From: Demequina sp. | GTDB taxonomy: Bacteria > Actinomycetota > Actinomycetes > Actinomycetales > Demequinaceae | Reading direction: 5' to 3' | NCBI GenBank assembly: GCA_024707205.1 | Contig: JANQAD010000001.1 | Coordinates: 558,001 to 622,000 of the forward strand | Length of the DNA: 64,000 nt | Shown here: positions 18,162 through 27,141 of the stretch, piece by piece | How positions within the stretch are numbered: the first letter of the stretch is position 1 | How the letters are laid out: every line of letters begins with the position of its first letter | Program-made: the position numbers and the translations under genes | The notes under the pieces: generated by a model | What the model saw: only the letters and a program-made list of their open reading frames with translations | Database searches by the model: none | What the model was told of the DNA's origin: nothing

Positions 18162-19309
18162 CAGGCAGGGGCGGGCTCGGCCCCGTCGTCCGCGGCCTCT
18201 TCCAGCTCGCGCGCGTCCGGGTCGCGAAGCTTGGTGACGAGCGTCGTGACGAACGAGACGAACGGCACGGCGATCACGGCGCCAAGGAAGCCGGCGAGCA
18301 GGGTGCCGGCGGAGACGCTGAGGAGGATGACCATCGGATGGACCGACGCCGTCTTGCCGAAGAGCAGCGGATACAGGACGGTGCCCTCGACCTGCTGCAC
18401 CAGGACCACAACTCCAAGCATGATGAGCGCCCTGGTCCATCCGCCGTCGACGAGGGCAACCAGCACGGCGATCGCGCCGGAGATCGCGGCGCCGAACATC
18501 GGGACGAACGAGAACAGGAACACGAGGATCGCGATGGGGATCACGAGCGGCAACCCGAGGATCCAGGCGCCGATCGCGATGCCGGTGGCGTCGATGAGGG
18601 CGACCGTTGCGCTGGTTCGCGCGTAGCCTCCAAGCGTTCCCCACGCCGCGACGCCCGCGTTGTCGATGCGCTCGGCGTTGCTGCCTCCCACGTGCTTGAC
18701 GCCCCACAGCCACATCACACGGCCGTCCTTCAGGAAGAAGAACAAGCCGAGGAGCGCGATTACGGTCCCGGCGAGCACCGAGCCGATGGTCGACGTCACG
18801 GACAGCGCCCCGTTTGCCACCCCCAGCCAGTTCTTGGTCAGGAAGTCCTGCGCCTTTGCAGCCCACTCATCGATCTGGGCGGGATCCACGTGGAATGGGC
18901 CGGTGGTGAGCCACTCGAGGAACGTGTTGAAGCCCTCCACCGCCTCCTGGCGCAGGTCATCGAAACCCGCGGCGATCGTGCCCCCAGCGGCACCCAACAG
19001 GCCCAGTACCAGCAACGTCAGAGTGAGCATGACTATCGCCGCGCCGGCACCGCGCGGGATCCGGTGCTTCTCCATGCGGGTCACCAGGTGCTCGAGCGGG
19101 GCCGCGATGATGAGCGCGATGATGAGCGGCATCAGGATCGAGGACAGGGTCGCGAAGAGCTTGAGGAGCGCGAGCGCGACCACGCCGATCACGATGAGGC
19201 GCCACGCCCACGCCGCCGTGATGACAAAGCCGTAGGGGATGGAGCCGCCTGGCGCGCCGTCGGCGCCGTCAGCGGCCTTCTTCGTGGGCCGGAGCGTGAA
19301 GCGAGCCAT
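18161..19309 (-). CDS. AI-2E family transporter (first of two)
   Basis: Integral membrane protein, 382 aa, with eight predicted helices in the AI-2E/PerM arrangement: two helix pairs, a soluble loop (residues about 115-170), then the conserved VFLFSFVPMFGAAISGAIAV and QQVEGTVLYPLLFGKT segments. Substrates vary in this family and include ions and signal molecules; none can be inferred here. Coupled to rlmC downstream. Confidence 0.85.
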   Translation of the reverse strand: MARFTLRPTKKAADGADGAPGGSIPYGFVITAAWAWRLIVIGVVALALLKLFATLSSILMPLIIALIIAAPLEHLVTRMEKHRIPRGAGAAIVMLTLTLLVLGLLGAAGGTIAAGFDDLRQEAVEGFNTFLEWLTTGPFHVDPAQIDEWAAKAQDFLTKNWLGVANGALSVTSTIGSVLAGTVIALLGLFFFLKDGRVMWLWGVKHVGGSNAERIDNAGVAAWGTLGGYARTSATVALIDATGIAIGAWILGLPLVIPIAILVFLFSFVPMFGAAISGAIAVLVALVDGGWTRALIMLGVVVLVQQVEGTVLYPLLFGKTASVHPMVILLSVSAGTLLAGFLGAVIAVPFVSFVTTLVTKLRDPDARELEEAADDGAEPAPA

Positions 19310-19394
19310 GCCGCGAGCCTAGCCCCGGCGTCGGGCCCCGAGCGGAACATTGCCGGGCACGCGGGCGTTTCTCAGCCAGGGAAGGGAGCTGAAA

Positions 19395-20045
19395 ATGTTC
19401 GGTATCGGTGTTGACAAGCAGGTCATGGTGGCGCGCGAGGACGCGATGAAGGGCCGCGCGGACGTCATGGAGGTGGCGCCGCTGCACGTGGTGCTTGGGA
19501 CGCCCCTACAAGGGCCGTACCCGGAGAGCAGCGAGACCATCTACTTCGCGATGGGATGCTTCTGGGGCGCGGAGCGCATCTTCTGGCAGATTCCCGGCGT
19601 CTACGTGACCGCCGTCGGGTACATGGGCGGCTGGACGCCCAACCCCAACTACGTGGAGACGTGCACGGCGCAGACGGGGCACACGGAAACCGTTCGGGTT
19701 GTGTATGACCCTGCGCTGGTGCCGCTCGAGACCCTCCTCGCCGCGTTCTGGGAGAACCACGACCCCACGACGCCCAATCGCCAGGGTGGCGACATCGGCA
19801 CGCAGTACCGCTCAGCGATCTTCGCGACGACCGACGCTCAACTGGCTGCGGCGCTTGCCAGCCGCGATCAGTACCAGGCTCGCCTGTCCGACGAGGGGTA
19901 CGGGGAGATCTCCACGCAGGTGCTGCCCGCGGCTGAGGCCGGCGACGGCGAGTTCTACTTCGCCGAGGACTACCACCAGGGGTACCTCTTCAAGAACCCC
20001 GGCGGCTACTGCAACCACGGGTTCTGCCAGGTCGCCTACGCGTAG
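19395..20045 (+). CDS. msrA: Peptide methionine-S-sulphoxide reductase
   Basis: Repairs methionine-S-sulphoxide in proteins using thioredoxin. 216 aa. Catalytic Cys55 lies in AMGCFWGAER. Resolving cysteines are in the C-terminal YCNHGFCQVAYA. GDIGTQYRSAIF is the usual substrate block. The ATG is chosen for the GGGAG about eight bases upstream. An N-terminal extension of about 45 residues before the catalytic core is typical of actinobacterial MsrA. Confidence 0.95.
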   Translation: MFGIGVDKQVMVAREDAMKGRADVMEVAPLHVVLGTPLQGPYPESSETIYFAMGCFWGAERIFWQIPGVYVTAVGYMGGWTPNPNYVETCTAQTGHTETVRVVYDPALVPLETLLAAFWENHDPTTPNRQGGDIGTQYRSAIFATTDAQLAAALASRDQYQARLSDEGYGEISTQVLPAAEAGDGEFYFAEDYHQGYLFKNPGGYCNHGFCQVAYA

Positions 20046-20088
20046 GGTCCCGCGCCTGCGCGCCGCGAGCGGCCGCGCTTTGGCAGGA

Positions 20089-20970
20089 CTATGAATCGGT
20101 GAGGCGGTCCACTCCGTCAACCGTCTCGACGAGTCCCCGCGCGCGCAGGTCGTCGATGTACTTCTTCATCCCTCGCTCGCCCTTGCCGCGGAACAGCGGC
20201 ATGAGGCGCGGCAGCGCGTTCGGCATGAGCATCGCGGTCTTCACCAGCCAGGATTCGCTCAGCTTGGGGTAAACCTCGATGCGCTTCTTGTCCAGCACCT
20301 TCATCATGGCGCGCGCCACCTGCTCGGGCGACTGGGGCGGGTCCTGGAACTGCAGCGCGTTGCCGCCGTCGAGGGCCTCCTGACGCAGCATCCGGGTATC
20401 CGTCGCGGACGGCAGCACCGAGCCCGCGAGGATCCCTTTGGTGCGCAGGTCCAGCGCGATCGACAGCATCGCCCCTCGCAGACCGAACTTCGACGCCGTG
20501 TAGATGGGCGTCTCGCCCAGCGGGAAGATGCCGCCGAGGCTCACGGTGGTCACCACCCGCGGGTCATCGGCGGCCCGCAACAGGTCAACTGCCAGGCGCG
20601 TCAGCATGAGCGGCGCATAGAGGTTGACGTTGAGCTCGAGCTCGATGGACTCCACCGAGCGCTCGTCGAAGCGGTCTGCGGACGTCATGCCCGCGTTGTT
20701 GACGAGCACGTCGATGCGCCCGTGCTCCTGCTCGATCGAAGCGAGGATGCGCTCAACATCCGCGCGCGAGGTGAGGTCCCCAACCAGCACCGAATGCGGG
20801 CCGCCCGGGAGGTCGGCGGCGACCTTGCCGGCAGCGTCGGGCCGAATGTCAACGAGTACGAGACGCGCGCCACGATCCGCAGCCAACCGAGCGAAGGCGG
20901 AGCCGATGCCGCCGCCACCACCCGTAACGACGACTACCCGGTCAGTGAGATCCAAAGCGGCAGAGCTCAC
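20089..20970 (-). CDS. Short-chain dehydrogenase/reductase
   Basis: Classical SDR, 293 aa. Cofactor motif TGGGGGIG at residues 16-23, NNAG, and the active-site YTASK with the preceding serine (TTVSLGG). A C-terminal extension of about 50 residues (MKKYIDDLRARGL) exceeds a minimal SDR. The GTG start overlaps the stop of the flavin monooxygenase gene (GTGA). The pair may oxidise and then reduce or oxidise a shared substrate, for example a cyclic alcohol/ketone; this is inference. Confidence 0.88.
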   Translation of the reverse strand: MSSAALDLTDRVVVVTGGGGGIGSAFARLAADRGARLVLVDIRPDAAGKVAADLPGGPHSVLVGDLTSRADVERILASIEQEHGRIDVLVNNAGMTSADRFDERSVESIELELNVNLYAPLMLTRLAVDLLRAADDPRVVTTVSLGGIFPLGETPIYTASKFGLRGAMLSIALDLRTKGILAGSVLPSATDTRMLRQEALDGGNALQFQDPPQSPEQVARAMMKVLDKKRIEVYPKLSESWLVKTAMLMPNALPRLMPLFRGKGERGMKKYIDDLRARGLVETVDGVDRLTDS

Positions 20971-22250
20971 GGCACGTCCCACGCGAACTGCTTGGCCGTC
21001 TTCTTGATGTACTTGGTGATCGCGACGCCGTCAACGTAGCCCTGGTGGCGCGGCGAGTCCACGAACTTGATGCCGCGGCTGAGATCCGGCGAATCGGTCT
21101 GGATGCGCTGCTCGAAGTCGGCGTACTTCTCCGGGCGCTTGGCCTTGTCGTCGATGTGCGACGCGATCATCGCGCTGAGCTGCGACATCAGCACGTACGC
21201 GGCGCCATTGGTCTCCACGAAGCCGACGCCGTACAGGCCCGGGGTGCGCGAGAACGCCGTCATGTACATGAGCGGGTGCTGCTCGGAGCCCATGAGGTGC
21301 TGCGCGAACGGCACCTTGTGGACGTAACCGGTGGCCAGCATGATCAGGTCCACGTCCACCGAGGTGCCGTCCGTGAAGGTCACCGTGTTGCCCTCCGCAG
21401 ACTCGATCGCGGGCTTGGCGATGACGTCGCCGTGCTGCAGGTAGTGCAGCAGCTGCGTGTTGAGGATGGGGTGGGTCTCGAAGAGCTTGTGGTCGGGCTT
21501 GGGCAGGCCGAGCCGCGTCATGTCGCCGTTGAGGACACGCAGCATCTTGCCGAATGCGAACTGCTCGAGCCACATCGGCAGCGTGGGGCCCTCCTCCGCG
21601 AACACATCCGCCGGCTTGCCGAACACGTGCTTGGGGATGAACCAGTAGCCGCGGCGCACCGAGATGAACGCGGCGTCCGCGTTGCGGCCGGCGTCGCACG
21701 CGATGTCGCAGCCCGAGTTGCCCGCGCCCACCACCAGCACGCGCTTGCCGTTGAACTCGCTCGGCGACCGATACGTGACGGTGTGGCGCACCTCGCCCGC
21801 GAAATTGCCGGGGATAGCAGGGATGTTGGGGTACCACTGCACGCCCGACGCCACGATCACCTGGTCATGTTCGGTCGCCTCGCCGTTCGCTCGGGTCACG
21901 CGAAACCCGCCGTCCTCGAGCTTCTCCACGTGCTCGACGGCCGTGTTGAACTCGATCGCATCCCGCAGCCCGTAGTGGTCCGCGAAGGCGTTGATGTACG
22001 CATAGATCTGCTTGTAGCTGGGGTAGTCCGGGTAGTCGCCCGGCATCGGGAAGCCCGTGAAGCCGCTCAGCGTCTTGGACGAGATGAAGTGGGCGGACTC
22101 ATACATGGGCGAGCCGTCGGCATCGATGTCCCACAGTCCCCCAACGCCTTTGTTCTTCTCGATGTGGGTGTACGGAAGGCCGCGCTCCTTGAGAGCTCGG
22201 GCGGCGGCGAGGCCAGCGGGGCCGGCGCCGATGATGCACGTGTCGCGCAT
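20967..22250 (-). CDS. Flavin-containing (Baeyer-Villiger/FMO-type) monooxygenase
   Basis: NADPH- and FAD-dependent monooxygenase, 427 aa. FAD motif IIGAGPAGLAAAR at the N-terminus, NADPH motif LVVGAGNSGCDIA, and the FMO fingerprint FAGEVRHTVTY (FxGxxxHxxxY) between them. A C-terminal ATGY block (LIMLATGYVHKVPF) is also present. GAGGAG precedes the ATG at good spacing. Substrate unknown; the coupled SDR suggests alcohol/ketone metabolism. Confidence 0.9.
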   Translation of the reverse strand: MRDTCIIGAGPAGLAAARALKERGLPYTHIEKNKGVGGLWDIDADGSPMYESAHFISSKTLSGFTGFPMPGDYPDYPSYKQIYAYINAFADHYGLRDAIEFNTAVEHVEKLEDGGFRVTRANGEATEHDQVIVASGVQWYPNIPAIPGNFAGEVRHTVTYRSPSEFNGKRVLVVGAGNSGCDIACDAGRNADAAFISVRRGYWFIPKHVFGKPADVFAEEGPTLPMWLEQFAFGKMLRVLNGDMTRLGLPKPDHKLFETHPILNTQLLHYLQHGDVIAKPAIESAEGNTVTFTDGTSVDVDLIMLATGYVHKVPFAQHLMGSEQHPLMYMTAFSRTPGLYGVGFVETNGAAYVLMSQLSAMIASHIDDKAKRPEKYADFEQRIQTDSPDLSRGIKFVDSPRHQGYVDGVAITKYIKKTAKQFAWDVP

Positions 22251-22329
22251 GGATCTCCTCAGCTGTGAGTGGTCGCTCCCCCGGCGCCGCACCCATTTTA
22301 CGGGCGCGCGCGTCCCGCCTCATCACCGA

Positions 22330-23301
22330 TCAGTGCGTGAGATTGCGCACAAACTCCCACTGCTTGACGCCCTGGTGCCCGGAGCCGCCCTCGTGCGCGT
22401 TGAACGGGTAGACCGTGATGTCCTTCTCGGCGCCCGCGTACCAGTTGAAGGCCGCGAACACGGTTGAGGGCGGGCAGATTTCGTCGAACAGGCCGACGCT
22501 GAACAGAGCGGGCGCCGACGCTCGCTTGGCGAAGTTCACGCCGTCGAAATAGGAGAGCGTGCGGAAGGTCTGCTCCGCGTTGTCGCGATGGATGGACAGG
22601 TAGCGCCTCACCTCGCCGAACGGGTCGGCATCCGTGATCGTGATCGCCCGCTGCGGGTGGCACATGAAGGGAACGTCCGGGGCGACGCCGGCGAGATCGG
22701 GCACCAGGCCGGCCACCGCGAGAACCATCGCACCGCCCTGGGAACCGCCGATGACGAACGTTTGCGAAGCGTCGGCCCCTGGAAGGACGCGGGCGGTGTC
22801 GATGCTGCGCACCGCGTCGGTGAAGAGGCGGCGGAAGTAGTAGTCGTGGGGGTCGTCGACGCCGCGCGTCATGAAGCCTGGGAGCGACGGGCCGGAGGGG
22901 CCGGTGTCTGGGGTGTCACCGCCGTTGCCCCACGAGGAGCCCTGGCCGCGGTTGTCCATCATGATGTGCGCGTAGCCCGCGCTCGGCCAGAAGGTGTGCT
23001 CGAACGGAAGGCCGCGCCCTCCCCCGTACCCGTGGAACTGGACCACCACGGGAAGTTGGCCCGTGGCGTCGGCCGGGCGCGAATACCAGGCTTTGATGGG
23101 CTCGCCGTTGAAGCCGGGGAACGTGAGGTCGAAGATTTCGACGTTCGGCAGCTGGGTCGCGATCGGCTCGAGCGAGACCTCGCCGTCGATGCCGCGCGCC
23201 TCGTCGAGGGTCTGGGTCCAGAACGCGTCGAAGTCCGCGGGCTCGTCCACTGCCGGGCGGTACGTGCGGAGTTCCTCGAGCGGAAGATCAAAGTGGGCCA
23301 T
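22330..23301 (-). CDS. Acetylxylan esterase / cephalosporin-C deacetylase (CE7)
   Basis: Alpha/beta hydrolase of carbohydrate esterase family 7, 323 aa, which removes acetyl groups from acetylated sugars and related compounds. The nucleophile motif is GGSQGG (serine near residue 185). Acid and base lie in SVGLFDEICPPSTVFAAFN and YPFNAHEGG. The RGQGSSWG loop typical of CE7 is present. No signal peptide, so it probably acts on imported acetylated oligosaccharides. Five bases separate it from the upstream membrane-protein gene. Confidence 0.93.
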   Translation of the reverse strand: MAHFDLPLEELRTYRPAVDEPADFDAFWTQTLDEARGIDGEVSLEPIATQLPNVEIFDLTFPGFNGEPIKAWYSRPADATGQLPVVVQFHGYGGGRGLPFEHTFWPSAGYAHIMMDNRGQGSSWGNGGDTPDTGPSGPSLPGFMTRGVDDPHDYYFRRLFTDAVRSIDTARVLPGADASQTFVIGGSQGGAMVLAVAGLVPDLAGVAPDVPFMCHPQRAITITDADPFGEVRRYLSIHRDNAEQTFRTLSYFDGVNFAKRASAPALFSVGLFDEICPPSTVFAAFNWYAGAEKDITVYPFNAHEGGSGHQGVKQWEFVRNLTH

Positions 23302-23306
23302 GGACC

Positions 23307-23891
23307 TCAGCCAACCACGAAGAGAACGTAGTTGACGATGCTCGCTATGGTGAGCAGCGCGATCAGCCCCGCCGCCACATAGACGAGCTTGGCCTTGAGC
23401 CGGAACGGCTCGGCCCACGCGCGCGCGGCGAAGAACGCGGCCGCCACGGCGGTGCCCATGAACACGGCGGCGCGCGGGATGTCCTGCGCCGGGGCGTTGA
23501 AGAGCGCCATGATGACCCACGTCCAGCCCATGCCGATCGCGAAGCCGAGCACGAGGAACGCGATCTCTGGCAGGCCGCGTCGCCAGTTGGCGGACACGCG
23601 CTGCAGCAGGTAAGCGGGGAGGAGCGCGACCACGAGCCCGCCGATGACCACGGGCGCGGCGACGGCGATGAAGAATGTGATGGCGCCGGCAACGAGCGCC
23701 ACCGGGAGGATGAACAGCAGCACCGTCCCGATGCCGATTGTCACGGCGCTCAGCAGCAGCGGGGCCGGCTTGACGTAGACCCGCTCCGCCGCCGCCGCGC
23801 GCTCGGCGGCGCGCTGCTCTTTGGCGTCGTCGGGCCAGTCGAACTCGTAGGGATCGTCAGCGGGCGAGATGCCCTGCCGGTCTTCGGGCAT
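23307..23891 (-). CDS. Multi-pass membrane protein, 194 aa
   Basis: A charged N-terminal region (residues 1-40, rich in Glu/Ala) followed by about five hydrophobic helices. No domain recognised. Lies between the BI-1-like gene (two-base gap) and the CE7 esterase (five bases), so the three are probably one transcript. Confidence 0.65.
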   Translation of the reverse strand: MPEDRQGISPADDPYEFDWPDDAKEQRAAERAAAAERVYVKPAPLLLSAVTIGIGTVLLFILPVALVAGAITFFIAVAAPVVIGGLVVALLPAYLLQRVSANWRRGLPEIAFLVLGFAIGMGWTWVIMALFNAPAQDIPRAAVFMGTAVAAAFFAARAWAEPFRLKAKLVYVAAGLIALLTIASIVNYVLFVVG

Positions 23892-23893
23892 GG

Positions 23894-24706
23894 CTAGCGG
23901 CGGCCAAACAGGATCGCGATGATCCGCAGGAACTCGATGTACAGCCACACCAGCGTGAGGATCAGGCCGAACGCGGCCTTCCACTCGACCTCTTTGGGAG
24001 CGCCGTTCTTGACGGCGTTCTCGATGAAGTCGAAGTCCGCGATGAGCGAGACGCATGCGATGATCACGGCGACGATGCCGATCACCACACCAAGCGGCAC
24101 GGGACCGATGTACGCCCCTGACCGCAGCCCCCACGCGCTGTCGGAGCCGGAGAAGACCATGTACCCGAGGTTGAACAGGCAGAACACCAGGTACGCGAGG
24201 CCGCTGATCATGAGGAAGCGGCGCATCTTGGACGTGTAGCGGACCTTGCCCGAGCGGTAGAGCGCGAGGACCACGGCGAATGTCGCGAAGGTCGCGACGA
24301 GCGCCTGCAGGCCGGCACCGGGAACCTCGAATCGCGTCTCCACGAACGTGGTGATGGCGCCGAGGAAATAGCCCTCGGCGACCGCGTAGATCGCGATGAG
24401 GCCGGGGCTGTTCTTCTTGCGGAAGATGACGACGAGGCTCACCACGAACGCGACGATCGCGGACACCCACATTGCCGCCAGGTTCGGGAACAGGTAGCCG
24501 GGAACGGCCGCGATGAAAGCCCCGATGGCGATCAGCGCGGTCTTGCCGGTCACGCCCTCGTAGGTCATGCGCCCCATCTGCTGCGGCGTCGCCGCCGGGG
24601 CGTTGAACTGCTGCTCAAGCTGCTCGGCGGTGACCGGCGCGTTCATCTGCTCGAAGGTCGCATCCGGCTTGAACTCTTTGCCGCTGCTGAAGATCGGGCT
24701 GGCCAC
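23894..24706 (-). CDS. Bax inhibitor-1/YccA family membrane protein
   Basis: Seven-helix membrane protein, 270 aa, with a Pro/Gln-rich cytoplasmic N-terminus (residues 1-45). The family C-terminus has the acidic DFDFIENAVKNG motif and final helices (FGLILTLVWLYIEFLRIIAIL). Bacterial members are proposed calcium/proton leak channels. First gene of a three-gene minus-strand unit. Confidence 0.88.
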   Translation of the reverse strand: MASPIFSSGKEFKPDATFEQMNAPVTAEQLEQQFNAPAATPQQMGRMTYEGVTGKTALIAIGAFIAAVPGYLFPNLAAMWVSAIVAFVVSLVVIFRKKNSPGLIAIYAVAEGYFLGAITTFVETRFEVPGAGLQALVATFATFAVVLALYRSGKVRYTSKMRRFLMISGLAYLVFCLFNLGYMVFSGSDSAWGLRSGAYIGPVPLGVVIGIVAVIIACVSLIADFDFIENAVKNGAPKEVEWKAAFGLILTLVWLYIEFLRIIAILFGRR

Positions 24707-24774
24707 TGTGCCTCCTTGGGTGGGATACCGGCAAGTGTACCGGCGGAAGGTGAGGGGGCCGTCGGGCCTGTTTG

Positions 24775-24780
24775 TAGGGT
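24775..24780 (+). promoter_or_regulatory. Predicted -10 element of the methyltransferase gene
   Basis: TAGGGT lies seven bases before the ATG at 24788; a leaderless transcript is likely. Confidence 0.35.
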
Positions 24781-24787
24781 GGGAACC

Positions 24788-25551
24788 ATGACGGATGGCT
24801 CTGCAGGGGACGCGGACTACGCCACCATAGGCATGCGCTACACGACCTACCGCCAGCCGGAGCCGGAGTTCGCCGCGGCCATCGAGCGGGCGCTCGGCGA
24901 CGCCCGGACGGTGCTCAACGTTGGCGCGGGGGCGGCTCCTACGAGCCGCGCGATCGCGAGGTCACGGCGGTGGAGCCGTCGGCGACGATGCGCGCACAGC
25001 GGCCGAGCGATCTGGCCGTGGCGATCGATGCGGTAGCCGAGAGCCTGCCGTTCCCCGACGGGGCTTTCGACGCCGCGATGGCGACGTTCACGATCCACCA
25101 ATGGCCGTCGCTCGAGGCGGGGCTGGCGGAAGTGCGCCGCGTCACCACGGGGCCGATCGCCCTCATGACGGCGGACCCAGACGCGGTGCGACGGTTCTGG
25201 CTCAACGACTACCTCGGCGATGTCTTCGCGGTGGAGGCGAGGCGCTACCCCAGCGTCGAGCGGGTGAGGGCCGCGCTGGGCGGCACTGTCCGCGTGGAGA
25301 GCCTGCCCATTCCCCTCGCGTGCGTCGACGGCTTTAACGAGGCGTACTACGGGCGGCCCGAGATGTTCCTCGACCCCGGCGCGCGCAGGGCGAACTCGGC
25401 GTGGAGCTTCGTTGACGCGCAGGCGGAGTCCGACGCCGTGGAACGGCTGCGCGCCGATCTCGAGTCCGGCGCGTGGGACGAGCGCTACGGCTCGCTGCGC
25501 ACGCAGCCTCACTTTGAGGGTTCGCTGCTGCTGGTGGTGGCGAGGCCGTGA
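24788..25551 (+). CDS. SAM-dependent class I methyltransferase, frameshifted
   Basis: Motif I TVLNVGAGAGSYEP is split by a missing G near 24934. Adding one base joins it to REVTAVEPSATMRAQR (motif II acidic end) and gives 254 aa. LPFPDGAFDAAMATFTIHQW is the post-motif region of Methyltransf_11 proteins. Substrate unknown. It ends three bases before the convergent tRNA-Leu gene. Confidence 0.83.
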
Positions 25552-25554
25552 CGG

Positions 25555-25628
25555 TGCCCCCGGCGGGGCTCGAACCCGCACTGTGCCGATTTTAAGTCGG
25601 CTGCCTCTGCCGGTTGGGCTACGGGGGC
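25555..25628 (-). tRNA. tRNA-Leu (anticodon UAA) with a short variable arm
   Basis: 74 nt. Acceptor GCCCCCG/CGGGGGC with A73, anticodon stem GCCGA/TCGGC around loop CTTAAAA (anticodon TAA), T arm GCGGG-TTCGAGC-CCCGC. The variable region is only five bases (ACAGT), unlike the long arm of standard leucine tRNAs. CCA is not encoded. It would read the rare codon UUA. Lies between a methyltransferase gene and ppx. Confidence 0.85.
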
Positions 25629-25641
25629 GTGCCTAGCCTAC

Positions 25642-26595
25642 TTAGGCGATAGATAGTGCGATGCCGTCGAGGATGTCGTGCTCGCTCGTCGTCACGGTCG
25701 TGAGCACACGGCCCGACGCCGCCACGGCTTCGGCGACGGCCGTCACCACCTCTCGCCACACCAGGGCTCCCGCGCCGATCGCCTCGACGCGGCCCGGGTG
25801 CATGAACGGCATCGCCGCGCGCTCCGCGTAGGTCGCGGCGATGAGCTGGTTGCATGAGGCGACAACCGCCTCCAATGGAAGCACCGACCCGTGAATCGCC
25901 ACGGGGTCGTAGTGGTCGAGGCCGAGCGCGTTGGCCGTCACCGTGGTGATGGACCCAGCCACACCGATGAGCGTGGCCGTGTCCCCAATGGGCACCGTCT
26001 GGACAGCAACGGCCAGTGCCGCCCGCACGTCGGCGACCGCGGCGGCCTGCTGCTGGGGCGTCGGAGGGTTCGAGACCAGGTGCCGCTCCGTGAGCCGCAC
26101 GCAGCCAACGTCCATCGAGTACGCGGCGCTGAGCTCAATCACACCGCGCTCTCCGGAGCCAAGCGCAAGCTCGGTGGACCCGCCGCCGAGGTCAACCACC
26201 AGATACGGGCCCGGCGCGTCCGATACCGCCGAGACCACCCCGCGGAAGCTCAAGGACGCCTCCTCGTGCCCGCTGATGACCTCGGGGGTGACGCCAATGC
26301 GCTCTCGCACCCCGGAGAGAAACACTTCGCGGTTGCGGGCGTCGCGGGTCGCGGACGTCGCGACGAATCGGATGCGATCAACCTCAAGCGCGCGGCACGT
26401 CTCCGCGTAGTCGTCGAGCACGGCGAAGGTACGCTCAAGCGCCTCCGCGGCGAACTCGCCGGTCTTGTCCACGCCCTGGCCGAGCTTGACCACGCGCATC
26501 TCGCGGGTGAGGTCAACGAGCCGGCCGTCCACGGCGTCGGCCACAAGCAGGCGAATGGAATTGGTTCCGCAGTCGATGGCGGCAACGCGCGTCAT
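25642..26595 (-). CDS. ppx: Exopolyphosphatase / Ppx-GppA phosphatase
   Basis: Actin-like ATPase-fold enzyme releasing phosphate from polyphosphate or pppGpp, 317 aa (short actinobacterial form without the C-terminal HD domain). Phosphate-1 loop AAIDCGTNSIRLLVAD at the N-terminus, phosphate-2 loop YLVVDLGGGSTELALG. In some actinobacteria this short class prefers short-chain polyphosphate. The DUF501 gene lies nine bases upstream, as in many relatives. Confidence 0.93.
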   Translation of the reverse strand: MTRVAAIDCGTNSIRLLVADAVDGRLVDLTREMRVVKLGQGVDKTGEFAAEALERTFAVLDDYAETCRALEVDRIRFVATSATRDARNREVFLSGVRERIGVTPEVISGHEEASLSFRGVVSAVSDAPGPYLVVDLGGGSTELALGSGERGVIELSAAYSMDVGCVRLTERHLVSNPPTPQQQAAAVADVRAALAVAVQTVPIGDTATLIGVAGSITTVTANALGLDHYDPVAIHGSVLPLEAVVASCNQLIAATYAERAAMPFMHPGRVEAIGAGALVWREVVTAVAEAVAASGRVLTTVTTSEHDILDGIALSIA

Positions 26596-26604
26596 AGGGG
26601 GAGC

Positions 26605-27117
26605 CTAGCCAGCGGCAGGAGTCGCGCAGGTGCAGCGGTCCACGCGCCACTCGTCGCGAATCAGCGCGAGCGCCTCATCACCCAACGGGTTCACGCCGGA
26701 ACCGGCCGCGAGGGCATGACCAACGAGCACGTGCAGGCACTTCACCCGCGTCGGCATGCCGCCCGCGCTCACGCCGTGGATCTCGGGAACGTCACCGAGC
26801 TCGTAGCGCTCCTCGAGATAGCTCTCGTGGGCGGCTCGGTACGCGGCCGCGAGGTCCGCGTCGAGCGCGAGCCTCTCCTGCATCTCCCGCATCGTCCCCG
26901 TCGCCTCAAGCGTCGACACCGCGGCCACCGCGCCCGGGTGCGTGAGGTAGTACTGGGTGGGGAAGGGCGTGCCGTCCGGCAGTCGGGGCGCCGTGCGCAC
27001 CACTACCGGATTGCCGCACGCACACCTCGCGGCCACGGCGAGCACACCGCGCGGCTCGCGACCGAGCTGCTCGTGCAGCGTCACGAGGTCGGCGTCGGTT
27101 GCGGGAGTCAGCGGCAC
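26605..27117 (-). CDS. DUF501 domain protein
   Basis: 170-aa protein matching the actinobacterial DUF501 family: N-terminal LGREPRGVLAVAARCACGNPVV, central FPTQYYLTHP and SYLEERYELG, C-terminal GGMPTRVKCLHVLVGHALA and RCTC. Several conserved Cys and His residues suggest metal binding. Function unknown; regularly found between divIC-type and ppx genes. Confidence 0.85.
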   Translation of the reverse strand: MPLTPATDADLVTLHEQLGREPRGVLAVAARCACGNPVVVRTAPRLPDGTPFPTQYYLTHPGAVAAVSTLEATGTMREMQERLALDADLAAAYRAAHESYLEERYELGDVPEIHGVSAGGMPTRVKCLHVLVGHALAAGSGVNPLGDEALALIRDEWRVDRCTCATPAAG

Positions 27118-27141
27118 CCGGGCAGTCTACGTCGCGCGGCC

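Noticed and set aside
24716-24787. Longer N-terminus for the methyltransferase starting at 24716
   Set aside because: The extension overlaps the promoter region of the divergent BI-1 gene and has no family similarity; ATG 24788 with TAGGGT seven bases upstream fits better.
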